The notes under the pieces are model-generated. The model did not search any database and was not told the origin of the DNA. It worked only from the letters and a program-made list of their open reading frames with translations. From Paenibacillus sinensis (GTDB taxonomy: Bacteria; Bacillota; Bacilli; Paenibacillales; Paenibacillaceae), in the NCBI RefSeq assembly GCF_019904155.1, contig NZ_JAHCMB010000077.1, positions 97,310 through 161,309 of the forward strand: a stretch of 64,000 nucleotides of DNA, given 5' to 3'. Position 1 is the stretch's first letter, and each line of letters starts with the position of its first letter. Position numbers and translations under genes: made by a program. Shown piece after piece: positions 32,763 to 41,851 of this stretch.

Positions 32763-33803
32763 TCATTGCCGCCAAGGCGGAATTTCAACCATGCGCCGGG
32801 TCCGGGCCGACTCCGCTATGGCGTCGGCGATTTCCAGCACATGCACCGAATCTTCAAGCGGCATGACCGGCGAAGGCTTACCTCCGCCGATCATGGCGGC
32901 GAAATGCTCAAGCTCGGCCCGGATCGCCCCGCCGATCCCGTCATGCGCCGTCGGCCAGAGTGTTGTCTCCGGCTGCTGAATGCCCTCTTGCAGCCAGAGG
33001 GACAGGCCGGAATGGGCGAGCTGATAGCTGGCCGTCCCGGCTTCGCCGATCACCTCGATCCGGGCGTCGATCGTCCCGTCCAGCTCCAGCGTCTCGGTCA
33101 GGTTCTGCGGGGCGCTTCCCGGAACCATCCAGCCGGAATCCAGCGAAGCGATTATGCCGTTCTCAAATTCCAGCACCGCCGAGAACAAATCCGGATAAGT
33201 ATAGCCGCCCGGATGACTCTCCATGGCGGATACCCGGATGCACCGGCAGCCGGCGTACCACACCATCAGATCAAGCTCATGCACACCCGATTCATAGACG
33301 GGATGCACCCGGTTCCCGAAGCCGTGGAACCAGCTCCGGCTGAAATCGCGCTTGCTGCGGATCGCTGCGATCCGACCCAGCCTTCCGGCTTCGATGCTCC
33401 GCTTGATCGTATAGTAGGGCTGGCTGAAGCGCGATATGTTCCCGACCAGCACCTGCCGGCCGGACGCTTGCTGCGCCGCCAGAATCGCCCTGGCCTCGTC
33501 CGCCTTGACGGACAGCGGCTTCTCAACAATGACGTGCTTGCCGCGCCGGAGCGCTTCGAGCACGAGCGGGCCGTGCGAGCTCTCGTCCGAGACGATATCG
33601 ACCGCATCGAGATCGTCCCGCAGCAGCAGCTCCGCCGGATCTGCGAAGCAGCTTTCAGGTGCGAAGCCGAAATCGGCTCCCAGCGCCCGCAGCGTCTCCG
33701 GGTTCACATCGGCGGCTGCCGCCACGGTGACGCCCGGTATCTGGCGCAGAACCCGGAGATGAAGCCGCCCGAACCGCCCGGCGCCAATGAGTCCTATCCG
33801 CAT
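32763..33803 (-). CDS. Gfo/Idh/MocA family NAD(P)-dependent oxidoreductase
   Basis: A 346-residue two-domain oxidoreductase. The Rossmann fold at the N-terminus reads IGLIGAGRFGRLHLRVL, with the catalytic-lysine motif VEKPLS (about residue 95) and the C-terminal domain segment NRVHPVYESGVHELDLMVW carrying the conserved His. The family oxidises sugars, inositols and amino sugars, or acts as a redox-type glycosidase. GGGAGGTG is upstream of the ATG. It lies after the two permease genes. Confidence 0.93.
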   Translation of the reverse strand: MRIGLIGAGRFGRLHLRVLRQIPGVTVAAAADVNPETLRALGADFGFAPESCFADPAELLLRDDLDAVDIVSDESSHGPLVLEALRRGKHVIVEKPLSVKADEARAILAAQQASGRQVLVGNISRFSQPYYTIKRSIEAGRLGRIAAIRSKRDFSRSWFHGFGNRVHPVYESGVHELDLMVWYAGCRCIRVSAMESHPGGYTYPDLFSAVLEFENGIIASLDSGWMVPGSAPQNLTETLELDGTIDARIEVIGEAGTASYQLAHSGLSLWLQEGIQQPETTLWPTAHDGIGGAIRAELEHFAAMIGGGKPSPVMPLEDSVHVLEIADAIAESARTRRMVEIPPWRQ

Positions 33804-34009
33804 CGCAGCACCTCCCTGTTATGGCGTCTAGCCAGCATCTTTTTTATCCCGAAGCGATCACTTCTCACCGTTCTCTCCGTTCTCTGTCTGCACATATTCC
33901 TCTGACTGCTTGGGCTGCCCGTACTGCTCTTACTACTAACTACTCCTGTCACTGCTTCCTCTGTTCAGCAGCTTCCGCCGGCTCAGGCAGCCATCCCCCG
34001 CAAGCCGTC

Positions 34010-34813
34010 TCATTTCACCGCCCCGGCCGTCAGCCCCTTGACGAAGAAGCGGCCGACAAAGGCGAAGAAGACGACGACAGGCAGCAGCGTCAGCACGGCG
34101 CCGGCGGTTGTCCAGCCCCACCGTACGGTGTACTGTCCCATAATGGCGTTCAGCCCAATGGGCAGCGTGCGGAGCGCGTCGCTGGAAATAAGCACGGAGG
34201 AGAAAGCGAACTCCGTCCAGGAAGTGATGAACGCGTAAATCGAAATCGTCGCGATGCCGGGACCGATCAGCGGCAGAATAATCTGCACCAGCGTCCGCAT
34301 CCGCCCTGCACCGTCGATTGCCGCCGCTTCGTCAAGCGCGATCGGCACGGAATCGAAGAAGCCCTGCATCAGCCACACCGAGAACGGAGCGGCGAATGTC
34401 ACGTTGATGACGATCAATCCCCAGAGCGAATCGACGAGGTGAATGTTCGACATCATTTGGTATACGGGGACCAGCAGCAGTGTGCCCGGGAATACGTAGG
34501 TGGCCAGAATGAGCCGGGAGACCAGCTTGCGCCCGGGGAATTTCATCCGGTAGATGGCGTAGCCCGCCGGAATGACGATAAGCACCGAGCAGAGCATGGT
34601 CCCTATTGCCACCCAGACGCTGTTTCCCAGGTTGGTGAGATAAGAGGTCTGCTCCAGCAGCTCGCGGTAGGACTGCACCGTGAATGATTTCGGGAACAGG
34701 TCCGGCTTCAGGATCTGGCTTGCGGGCTTGAAAGAGGAGATCACCACCCAATAGAACGGAAATACGATCAGAAATGCGATAACGATGCCGAAAAGAGAAC
34801 GGACCGCTTTCAT
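34010..34813 (-). CDS. Carbohydrate ABC transporter permease, MalG-like
   Basis: A 267-residue membrane subunit with about six helices and the EAA loop near PIALDEAAAIDGAGRMRT. I chose the ATG at 34813 (MKAVRSLFGIVIAFLIVF) over a frame opening at 34900, because the longer start would add a non-membrane leader overlapping the previous gene. It is one of two permeases for the solute-binding protein at 35953-37311. No ATPase gene is in the cluster, so a shared MsmX-type ATPase is probably used. Confidence 0.92.
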   Translation of the reverse strand: MKAVRSLFGIVIAFLIVFPFYWVVISSFKPASQILKPDLFPKSFTVQSYRELLEQTSYLTNLGNSVWVAIGTMLCSVLIVIPAGYAIYRMKFPGRKLVSRLILATYVFPGTLLLVPVYQMMSNIHLVDSLWGLIVINVTFAAPFSVWLMQGFFDSVPIALDEAAAIDGAGRMRTLVQIILPLIGPGIATISIYAFITSWTEFAFSSVLISSDALRTLPIGLNAIMGQYTVRWGWTTAGAVLTLLPVVVFFAFVGRFFVKGLTAGAVK

Positions 34814-34850
34814 GTAGGAGCCACCTGCTTTCGGAATTGATAAAGGCCTG

Positions 34851-35741
34851 CTAATCTTCCTTCGGGCCTGATATTTTGATGAACACGGTGACGAACACAA
34901 TCAGGAACGCCGCCGTAATGATCGAGGTGGCCGAAGCCTTGCCGATCTGGAACGACTCGAAAGCTTGCTGGTAAATGAACACCGGCACCGTGGTTGTCGC
35001 TCCCGCCGGTCCGCCTTTGGTCAAAATATAAATCGTGTCGAATATATTGAACGACCACAGGGTGCCGACGACGCCAAGCGCGAAGGTAATGGGACCAAGC
35101 GATGGAAAGGTAATGGTCCAGAACTGCTGCCACTTGCCTGCGCCGTCGACATCCGCTGCCTCATAGATTTCATGCGAAATAGTGGACAGCCCCGCCAGCA
35201 CGATTACCGCCATGAAGGGGAACCAGTGCCAGGTATTGATAAAAATCGTAATCGGCAGCGACCATGTATTGTCGCCGATCAGATTGACCGGCTTGTCGAT
35301 CAGGTGAAGCGACTTCAGCGCATGATTCAAAATGCCGTAGGAACCGTTAAATATCCACTGCCAGAAAATCGTGACCACGATGGTCGGTATGACCCAGGGA
35401 ATGATCATCCAGGTCCGCGCCCAATTCTTGAAGCGCCCCGGCTTGTTGAGGAGCAGCGCGATGACGAAAGCCAGCACGGTCTGCGCAATGCCATTGCCCA
35501 GCACCCAGATCAGGCTTTTGCGCCAGGCGGTCCAGTATGCCGGTGACGATAGGGCTTCCCGGTAGTTGTCGAACCCGACATAAGAGCCTTTGGTTCCGAC
35601 AAATCCCGTATTGTAGAAGCTTTCCCGGACAATGCTCAGAAGCGGGATGAATATGGTGACGATAATCCATATAACGATTGGCGCGACCAGCAGGTAGGGC
35701 ACCAGCTTGGCCGCTATATTTTTTTTGCCCAGCACTTCCAT
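34851..35741 (-). CDS. Carbohydrate ABC transporter permease, MalF-like
   Basis: A 296-residue membrane subunit with about six helices and the EAA loop HEIYEAADVDGAGKWQQF. GAGGGGTGAAG lies just before the ATG at 35741. It is the second gene of the importer, 37 bases ahead of the MalG-like permease. Confidence 0.93.
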   Translation of the reverse strand: MEVLGKKNIAAKLVPYLLVAPIVIWIIVTIFIPLLSIVRESFYNTGFVGTKGSYVGFDNYREALSSPAYWTAWRKSLIWVLGNGIAQTVLAFVIALLLNKPGRFKNWARTWMIIPWVIPTIVVTIFWQWIFNGSYGILNHALKSLHLIDKPVNLIGDNTWSLPITIFINTWHWFPFMAVIVLAGLSTISHEIYEAADVDGAGKWQQFWTITFPSLGPITFALGVVGTLWSFNIFDTIYILTKGGPAGATTTVPVFIYQQAFESFQIGKASATSIITAAFLIVFVTVFIKISGPKED

Positions 35742-35908
35742 GACTTCACCCCTCTGTATTCCTCCGCAGACGGCGGAGACTTGAGCTTCGGGGCCGCCAA
35801 ATGGCAAGAGGAACCCGAAACGCAGCTTATAGCTGTAATGATGTATCGTTTTATCTCTGGAACGGATCTTTAGGATTTCTCCGGTTCACAGGTTCCTGCC
35901 ACAACGGA

Positions 35909-35927
35909 GCGGGAACAGTGTTCCCGC
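35909..35927. other. Intercistronic hairpin between binding protein and permease genes
   Basis: GCGGGAAC and GTTCCCGC pair around a 3-base loop, and the flanks extend the stem imperfectly. There is no T-run. It lies 26 bases past the binding-protein stop, where such hairpins often protect the abundant upstream message or reduce read-through to the permeases. Confidence 0.6.
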
Positions 35928-35952
35928 CCGTGTGTGCCAAGATAAGGCAGAT

Positions 35953-37311
35953 TTACTTCACAGCGGCCTCAATCTGGGACTGTCCCCACTTCACGGCATC
36001 CGCAGGAGACATGCCTTTGCTCGTGATCTGCTCCAGCGTCTGCGCGATATAGTTCGGTCCGGCAACCTTGCCGATCTTGCTCGATACGCCGTCGGTGAAG
36101 CCGAACAGGGCGCCTTTGCCGGCCGCGTCGATCAGAACCTGAACCTGCGATTTGTACTTGCTGATCACCGGATCATTCCAGAAGCTGTCGGCCTTGCTGC
36201 CGTCTTCCGTTACCGGCAGGAACAGGCCGGGCTCGGCGTTGACGAAGCTGCCGTAAGTTTCGGGCTCGAACAGGTAATCGAAGAATTCGGTAATGGCTTC
36301 CTTCTTCTTGGCGTCGTCCGTCAGAACCATAATGCCGTTGGAGTAGTAGATGCTGCCCTCTTCCCCGCCGTCTGCGACCGGCATCGGCACGACGCCAAGA
36401 TCGCTGGCCGGGCGGCCGGATTCGGATTCGAAGGTGGAGAGATATTGGCCTTTCTCAATCGCCATGGCTGCGGTTCCGGCGTTGAACTGCGCCTGCGGCT
36501 CGCCCCATGTATACGTATTGCTGTCCGGCGGAGAGAATTTCAGCAGATCGCTGTACATCTGGTAAGCCTTGACCGTCTTCTCGTTGTCGAAGGTGACTTT
36601 GTTGTCGCCGCTCAGAATGCTCTTGGCTCCGGCGGTGATCATGAAGCTGTACAGCACCTGATCCGTCGCCATCGATTTCGAAGCCGGCAGTGCAATGCCG
36701 TAAGTGCTGTCCTTGGTCAGCTTCTCGGCATCCTGCTTCAGCTCATCCCAGGTCTTGGGCGGCTGGAGTCCGGCTGCGCTGAACAGATCGGCGCGGTACC
36801 AGAGCGCTTGAACCATTCCGAACACCGGTACGGCCCAGGTATGATCCTCATATTGGTACGGTGCGAGCGAGGACTGGGAGAATTTGTGTTTCTCGTTCAG
36901 GGAAGCCACGATGTCGTCAACCGGCTGCACGACGCCAAGCTCCTTGATCAAGGTAGTGTAATCGGGAATGGTGAACAGCAGATCGGGTCCGTTGCCGGCC
37001 TGGATGGCGGCGGGGAATTTCGAATAGGCGTCATCCCAGCTCTGAACCTGGGGCGTGATCTTGATGTCGGGATGGGAGGCGTTGAATTTATCGATGATCT
37101 CCTTGAACCGGGCTACCCGGTTGGGCGGCTCTTCCATATGCCACAGTGTCAGCTCTGTCACGGAACCGGAGCCTCCCGATGAGGACGGGGACGCGCTGCC
37201 CGACGCTCCGGTGCTGCTATCATTTCCGCCGGAGGAACACGCCGACAGAATCGCGGTAAGCGAGGTTGTCATTGCAATCAGTATGGCCCAGCCTTTGAAT
37301 TTCTTGTTCAT
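35953..37311 (-). CDS. Extracellular solute-binding lipoprotein (sugar type)
   Basis: A 452-residue lipoprotein of the MalE-type cluster: signal peptide MNKKFKGWAILIAMTTSLTAIL ending at the lipobox LSAC, a Ser/Gly linker, then ELTLWHMEEPPN and the binding-protein core (GNGPDLLFTIPDY, YGIALPASKSMATD). It captures the substrate for the MalF/MalG-like permeases. Its ribosome binding site (GGGAGTG) lies inside the end of the preceding PLP-enzyme gene, with 3 bases between the genes, so the two are tightly co-expressed. Confidence 0.94.
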   Translation of the reverse strand: MNKKFKGWAILIAMTTSLTAILSACSSGGNDSSTGASGSASPSSSGGSGSVTELTLWHMEEPPNRVARFKEIIDKFNASHPDIKITPQVQSWDDAYSKFPAAIQAGNGPDLLFTIPDYTTLIKELGVVQPVDDIVASLNEKHKFSQSSLAPYQYEDHTWAVPVFGMVQALWYRADLFSAAGLQPPKTWDELKQDAEKLTKDSTYGIALPASKSMATDQVLYSFMITAGAKSILSGDNKVTFDNEKTVKAYQMYSDLLKFSPPDSNTYTWGEPQAQFNAGTAAMAIEKGQYLSTFESESGRPASDLGVVPMPVADGGEEGSIYYSNGIMVLTDDAKKKEAITEFFDYLFEPETYGSFVNAEPGLFLPVTEDGSKADSFWNDPVISKYKSQVQVLIDAAGKGALFGFTDGVSSKIGKVAGPNYIAQTLEQITSKGMSPADAVKWGQSQIEAAVK

Positions 37312-37314
37312 TCT

Positions 37315-38511
37315 CTACTTCACTCCCATTTCGCTGAATTTTATCGCTTCGGTCATGTCCTTGAGGCCATGTCCCGTTACAACCGCCACAGCCGTCTCTT
37401 GGCCGGATATTCTTCCTTCCCGGTACAGCGCAGCCAGTGCTGCGACCGACGCCACCGAGGAAATTTCAGCCAACACGCCTTCGCGCTCCGCCAGCAGCCT
37501 GCGGAAGGCCAGCAGCTCCCGGTCCTCCACCGCCACCGCGATGCCGCCCGATACCCGGATGGCCGACAGCGTCCTGGTTCCGTCCGCCGGATAGGTCGTC
37601 AGCGGATCGGCGATGCCCGAGGCGACGGTATGGAGGCCGCCTTCCCAGGGCGACACCTCCAGCTCGCCCCGCTCATACGCCCGGACAATCGGCGCACAGC
37701 CCGCAGCCTGCACACCGATCATTCGGGGCAGCTTCGCCGTGTAACCGGCGAGCTGCAGTTCCCGGAAGCCTTTGTAGCAGGCCCATAGCAGCGGCCCCGC
37801 CCCGATCGGGACGGCGATCCAGTCCGGCGCCGCGCCGAGAGAAGCCATAATCTCATACGCCAGCGTCTTGTTGCCCTCAATCGCATAAGGATTGAGGTAG
37901 GTCGACGTCAGGTTGAACGCCCCCCGCAGCTTCGCCTCCTCGCCTGCCGCTCTGTAGGCGTCGCCGAAGTGCCCTTGAACGCGCCGCAGCTTTGCTCCAT
38001 ACGCGGTCATGGCGGATAGCTTCTCCGGCGGCGTACTCTCCGGCACATAGATCGTGCAGGGGAGCCCCGCCCTGGCGGCATACGCGGCGGCAGCTACGCC
38101 GGTGTTGCCGGTCGAGGCGCACACCGCTTCGCTTAGCCCCATCTTCCTTGCCGCTGTCAGGGCAACCGCCAGCGCCCGGTCCTTGAATGCAAGCGTGGGA
38201 TTGGAGGACTCCATCTTCAGAAGCAGCCTCTGTCCGCCCTCTTGCGCAAGCAGTCGGCGGGCCTCCAGCAGCGGAGTATTCCCTTCTCCCAGCGTGACCG
38301 GCTCTGTTCCCGGCGGCACCGGCAGCAGCTCGCGGTACTTCCAGATTCCCGGCTCCGCGCGGGCCCACATCTCCGGAAAGCCGATGCGTCCGAATATTTC
38401 GCGGTAGTCATACTTCACATCCAGGCTGCCGCCGCAGCTATCGCAGAGATAGCGCGGATGATCCCGGTAGACGGCTCCGCAGCGGGTGCAGCTAAGACTG
38501 TAGGTATGCAA
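37315..38511 (-). CDS. Threonine-synthase-like PLP enzyme with zinc ribbon (TTG start)
   Basis: A 398-residue fold-type II PLP enzyme. The N-terminus has a zinc ribbon (CTRCG, then CDSCGG). The PLP Lys is in SNPTLAFKDR, where ordinary threonine synthases have NPT-G-(S/T)-FKDR, and the phosphate cup is STGNTGVAAAAYA. The start is TTG at 38511 with GGGGGAG 5 bases upstream; a GTG at 38544 has none. It could be a true threonine synthase (thrC), but its place inside a sugar importer and RidA cluster suggests another serine/threonine-type lyase or replacement reaction. Confidence 0.85.
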   Translation of the reverse strand: MHTYSLSCTRCGAVYRDHPRYLCDSCGGSLDVKYDYREIFGRIGFPEMWARAEPGIWKYRELLPVPPGTEPVTLGEGNTPLLEARRLLAQEGGQRLLLKMESSNPTLAFKDRALAVALTAARKMGLSEAVCASTGNTGVAAAAYAARAGLPCTIYVPESTPPEKLSAMTAYGAKLRRVQGHFGDAYRAAGEEAKLRGAFNLTSTYLNPYAIEGNKTLAYEIMASLGAAPDWIAVPIGAGPLLWACYKGFRELQLAGYTAKLPRMIGVQAAGCAPIVRAYERGELEVSPWEGGLHTVASGIADPLTTYPADGTRTLSAIRVSGGIAVAVEDRELLAFRRLLAEREGVLAEISSVASVAALAALYREGRISGQETAVAVVTGHGLKDMTEAIKFSEMGVK

Positions 38512-38641
38512 GACGGCTCCCCCTTCTCTTGTTGACCAAACCACTAAACTGCGTTGTTTGAGGAATTATTTGGTGGCCCTCAGTACTCGCTAAATACTCG
38601 CCGGCCTGCTTAGCCCGGCCAATCCAACGGCTGACGGCATC

Positions 38642-39847
38642 TCACACGCACAGGGCGTAAGCGGTCCTGATGTAGATCCGGCAGGCCTTTTCAAGCTGCC
38701 CCGCCTCGATATACTCCGCATCCGAGTGCGCCTCTTCGATGCGGCCCGGACCGCAGACGACCGTCTCGGGGCAGCAGGCCTGGAGCAGCGCCCCGTCGGT
38801 CCAGAATTGCAGGCCGACGGGGACGCAGGCTTCCTCCGGCTCCTCCGGGAATTCCTCCCGGTAGGCCGCCAGCAGTCCCCGGACCAGCTCGCTGCCTTGC
38901 GACGCCTGAAGCGGGCCGTGCGGGACGCCGTGGAAGTTGTCCGTCAGGCGGACGCTTCCTTCGAAGCCGGGATAGAGCCTCGCGGTCTCTGCCAGCGTAA
39001 GCTCCAGCTCCGCGAGCGCCGATTCCGCCGTCTCGCCCGGAATGAGCCGCCGCTCGAAGGCGACACGGCAGGCGGAGGGCACAATGACGGGCCTTGTGCC
39101 GCCCTCGATCATGCCGACATTCAGCGTCGGCGATCCCAGCAGGGGATGGCTTCGCCGCGCCAGCTCCGGAAGGTAATGATCCTGGAGGTACGAGATCCAG
39201 CGGGATGCGCGGTAAATGGCGTTAATCCCCTGCTCCGGCACGCTTCCATGTGCCGACAGGCCCGGGAACTCCGCCTCGTACCAAGCGACGCCCTTGTGGG
39301 CGACGCCCGTCTTGAGGCGGGTCGGCTCGCCGACGATCGCATAGTCGGCCAGGAATCCCCCGGAGGCGAGATGGCTCGCTCCGGGGCTGTACGATTCTTC
39401 GCCGGCCGTCGCAGCGAAGATCAAATCCCCGGCCAGCGGCAGCCCGCTGCGCCGAAACGCGATCAGCGCCGTCATCATCGCCGCCAGCGCTCCCTTCATA
39501 TCGACGGCGCCCCGGCCGTATATCCGCCCATCCCGCTTGCGGGCGGTGAACGGCTCCGTCATCCCGTAGGGCGGCACCGTGTCCATATGGCCGTTCAGCA
39601 GCAGCGACGGCCCTCCGCCGGTGCCGGGAAGACGGGCCACCACATTGAGGCGCCCCTCCGGGGTAGGCAGGATGTCGCTGGCTATGCCTTCTTCCTGAAG
39701 CCGTCCTGCGATGTAAGCGGCGGTCGCCTCCTCCTGCCCCGGCGCATCCTCATGGCTCTCAATGGCGACCAGCCGGGCCAGCAGCTCTTCGGTCTCTTCG
39801 GCGGAGACCAGCCCCAGGGGGGCGCCGGTCATTCCGGCCGGCCCCAT
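38642..39847 (-). CDS. M20 family metallo-amidohydrolase (ArgE/DapE-like)
   Basis: A 401-residue di-metal hydrolase: LLLNGHMDTVPPYG (metal His and Asp), GRGAVDMKGALAAMM, the catalytic/metal pair FAATAGEES, and GGTRPVIVPSACRVAFERRL in the dimer domain. The family removes acyl groups from amino acids or cleaves dipeptides. GGAGG lies 7 bases before the ATG at 39847, which makes the gene overlap the TIM-barrel gene by 19 bases. It suits release of a free amino acid from an acylated or peptidyl substrate. Confidence 0.92.
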   Translation of the reverse strand: MGPAGMTGAPLGLVSAEETEELLARLVAIESHEDAPGQEEATAAYIAGRLQEEGIASDILPTPEGRLNVVARLPGTGGGPSLLLNGHMDTVPPYGMTEPFTARKRDGRIYGRGAVDMKGALAAMMTALIAFRRSGLPLAGDLIFAATAGEESYSPGASHLASGGFLADYAIVGEPTRLKTGVAHKGVAWYEAEFPGLSAHGSVPEQGINAIYRASRWISYLQDHYLPELARRSHPLLGSPTLNVGMIEGGTRPVIVPSACRVAFERRLIPGETAESALAELELTLAETARLYPGFEGSVRLTDNFHGVPHGPLQASQGSELVRGLLAAYREEFPEEPEEACVPVGLQFWTDGALLQACCPETVVCGPGRIEEAHSDAEYIEAGQLEKACRIYIRTAYALCV

Positions 39848-40776
39848 CCGAATTCCTCCAGATACTCCTTCGATTCCTCGGCTACCCGGTCGAAGTCCGT
39901 CATGCTGACGCCCGACGGATCGCCGACGCCGTACAGGCCGCCGGTCTGGAAGCCTTCCCACTCGACGGAGCTATAATGCTTGTACCCGACCTCCTTCAGC
40001 GCTTCCGCCATTTCGCGGAAGTCGACGAAGCCTGCGCCGAACCAGACATGCTGCGACTGCATGATATTCGGGAACCCGACCTCATCCTTCACATGCGTAA
40101 CGCGGATACGGTCGCCAAGCTTGCGGATCGCTTCCTTGATCGGCATCCTCGGCTTCACGGTCGTGTAGAACGTGCCGACATCGACGCAGGCATATACATT
40201 GGGACGGTCGACCAGTTCGAACAGCTTCAGCATATCGTCGATGTTGTTGATCAGCGTACCCTGGATCAGCTCGATGCTGACGTCGATATTCCTAGGGGCG
40301 GCGTAATCGGCCACCTCCTGCGTCGCCGTCACTACCTGGCGCCATGCCTCCTTGCGGGTGATCAGATTATACAGAGGCGGGTCGTAATAGCCGTCGCCGA
40401 TCAGCGTCACAACGGTTCCGGCGCCCATGTCGGCGGCGGCGTCGATCGCTTTTTTAAACTTGGCAATGCCGTTCTCCCGGTCAAAATAACGAGGGGTCAC
40501 GAACGTCGTATGACACCCGATCGAGGAAAAAGCCAATCCCGTCTCGTCCATCGCCTTGCGGATGCTCTTCACCTGGTCAACGTATTCATGCGGATAAATT
40601 TCCTGAATCTTCGGATAAATGACATCAAAGCCCTCATAGCCGTAAGAAGCGATCTTCCGGATGCACCAGTCAAGCGGCTTGTCTCCCCAGGAATTCCATG
40701 CCGGTCCGGCGATTTCCAGTCTGCCCCACGGCATGTTCGGCCAGATTTCAAACGACATCTTCAAATGATCGGTCAC
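39829..40776 (-). CDS. Sugar phosphate isomerase/epimerase family TIM-barrel protein (GTG start)
   Basis: A 315-residue xylose-isomerase-like barrel: CIRKIASYGYEGFDVIYP, DVSIELIQGTLINNIDDML with a metal-binding Glu, ACVDVGTFYTTV, RVTHVKDEVG and SSVEWEGF. Family members isomerise or epimerise sugars, inosose or hydroxy-acids using a divalent metal. Translation starts at GTG with GGGAGGG 7 bases upstream. It is the first enzyme after the GntR regulator, 28 bases apart. Confidence 0.9.
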   Translation of the reverse strand: MTDHLKMSFEIWPNMPWGRLEIAGPAWNSWGDKPLDWCIRKIASYGYEGFDVIYPKIQEIYPHEYVDQVKSIRKAMDETGLAFSSIGCHTTFVTPRYFDRENGIAKFKKAIDAAADMGAGTVVTLIGDGYYDPPLYNLITRKEAWRQVVTATQEVADYAAPRNIDVSIELIQGTLINNIDDMLKLFELVDRPNVYACVDVGTFYTTVKPRMPIKEAIRKLGDRIRVTHVKDEVGFPNIMQSQHVWFGAGFVDFREMAEALKEVGYKHYSSVEWEGFQTGGLYGVGDPSGVSMTDFDRVAEESKEYLEEFGWGRPE

Positions 40777-40804
40777 AAGCAGCCCTCCCGCGTATTAAAT
40801 AGTA

Positions 40805-41551
40805 TTAGACATTCATTTCGATCGAGAACTTGTAGCGGTCTCCCCGGTATAGCGATCTGACGTATTCCACCGGAGTGTCCCGGCCTTCCGTATAAGTAGT
40901 CCGTTCGATCAGCATCATGGCATCATGCAGTTCGATTTCCAGCATGCCCGCCTCGTCTTCACGCGCAAGCGCCACCTCGATGGTCTGCTCCGCTCTGACG
41001 AGCTTGAGCCCGCACACATCCTCCAGCATTTGATACAGCGAAGCATTCTCCATGTTCATGCCGTACAGCGTATGCGCCAGCTCGTAGACGAGATAGGAGC
41101 GCTCCAGCGCCAGCGGCTCGCCGCTGGCGGTCCGGATGCGGAACAGCTCGATAACCTGCTGCCCTTCCCCGATTCCGAGCCGCTCGGCAATCCGGCGGCC
41201 GGCCGGAACAATCTCCATGCTCACGACCTGCGCCCCCGGAGACAGCCCCCGTCCCCGCATGTCTTCGCTGAAGTTGGTCAGCCGTGTCAGCGGCTGCTCG
41301 ATCTTCGGCTTCGACACAAAAGTGCCGACGCCGCGCTGTCTGTACAGCAGCCCCTCCTGCACCAGTTCGTTGATCGCTTGCCGGACCGTGAGCCGGTTGA
41401 TTTCAAATTCCTCCGCGAACTCCCTCTCGGACGGGATCAGTTCGTCCACCTTATAGGACCCGGACTGGATTTCAGTCTTGATCAATTCCTTGACCTGGTG
41501 GTACAGCGGGACAATGCTTGTCTTGTCGATTGTCCCTTTGGCAGGATTCAT
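40805..41551 (-). CDS. GntR family regulator, HutC/UTRA type
   Basis: A 248-residue regulator. The N-terminal winged helix is SEREFAEEFEINRLTVRQAINELVQEGLLYRQRGVGTFV, and the C-terminal UTRA effector domain runs from about residue 90 (FSEDMRGRGLSPGAQVV, then ALERSYLVYELAHTLY). HutC-type repressors sense sugar phosphates or amino-acid derivatives. It heads the large catabolic gene run and has a promoter with an operator-like inverted repeat directly upstream. Confidence 0.93.
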   Translation of the reverse strand: MNPAKGTIDKTSIVPLYHQVKELIKTEIQSGSYKVDELIPSEREFAEEFEINRLTVRQAINELVQEGLLYRQRGVGTFVSKPKIEQPLTRLTNFSEDMRGRGLSPGAQVVSMEIVPAGRRIAERLGIGEGQQVIELFRIRTASGEPLALERSYLVYELAHTLYGMNMENASLYQMLEDVCGLKLVRAEQTIEVALAREDEAGMLEIELHDAMMLIERTTYTEGRDTPVEYVRSLYRGDRYKFSIEMNV

Positions 41552-41579
41552 ACCATCACCTGTTTTCTAATATTTGGGG

Positions 41580-41600
41580 TAGACAATTAGTTGTCTATAC
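41580..41600. promoter_or_regulatory. Operator-like inverted repeat for the GntR/HutC regulator
   Basis: TAGACAATTAGTTGTCTA has 7-base arms and extends into GTATAGAC (minus strand), which fits the HutC-subfamily operator pattern GTnTAnAC. It sits 29 bases upstream of the gntR start and just after the predicted transcription start, suggesting repression of the whole run. Confidence 0.7.
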
Positions 41601-41615
41601 CAGTTGATGGTGTTA

Positions 41616-41644
41616 ATTATAGTGACGCATCTTTTAGCCGTCAA
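41616..41644 (-). promoter_or_regulatory. Sigma-A promoter of the GntR-headed cluster
   Basis: On the minus strand TTGACG (41639-41644) and TATAAT (41616-41621) are 17 bases apart, a near-perfect housekeeping promoter about 65 bases before the regulator start. Confidence 0.85.
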
Positions 41645-41782
41645 TGCTTTATTTCAAATTTTCAGTTTCGTTCGTCAGACGAAATCAGCGTATTTTCCAT
41701 ATCTGCGTTATATTAATTGACATGGTGTAAGGCGAAAGTTGTTATCCGGCGGCGCAGAGGCGGATTTCCGCCTTCAATGAAG

Positions 41783-41813
41783 AAACGGCCCCTCCCTTCC
41801 GGGAGAGACCGTT
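41783..41813 (-). terminator. Hairpin terminator after the DUF202 gene
   Basis: AACGGCCCCTCCC pairs with GGGAGAGACCGTT, allowing mismatches, around a 4-base loop. On the minus strand a short T-rich stretch follows. It ends the MarR/DUF202 unit. Nothing else is seen between it and the cluster promoter. Confidence 0.65.
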
Positions 41814-41851
41814 CCTTCAATATATTCCAGTTGTCGTAATCGAGAAACAAG

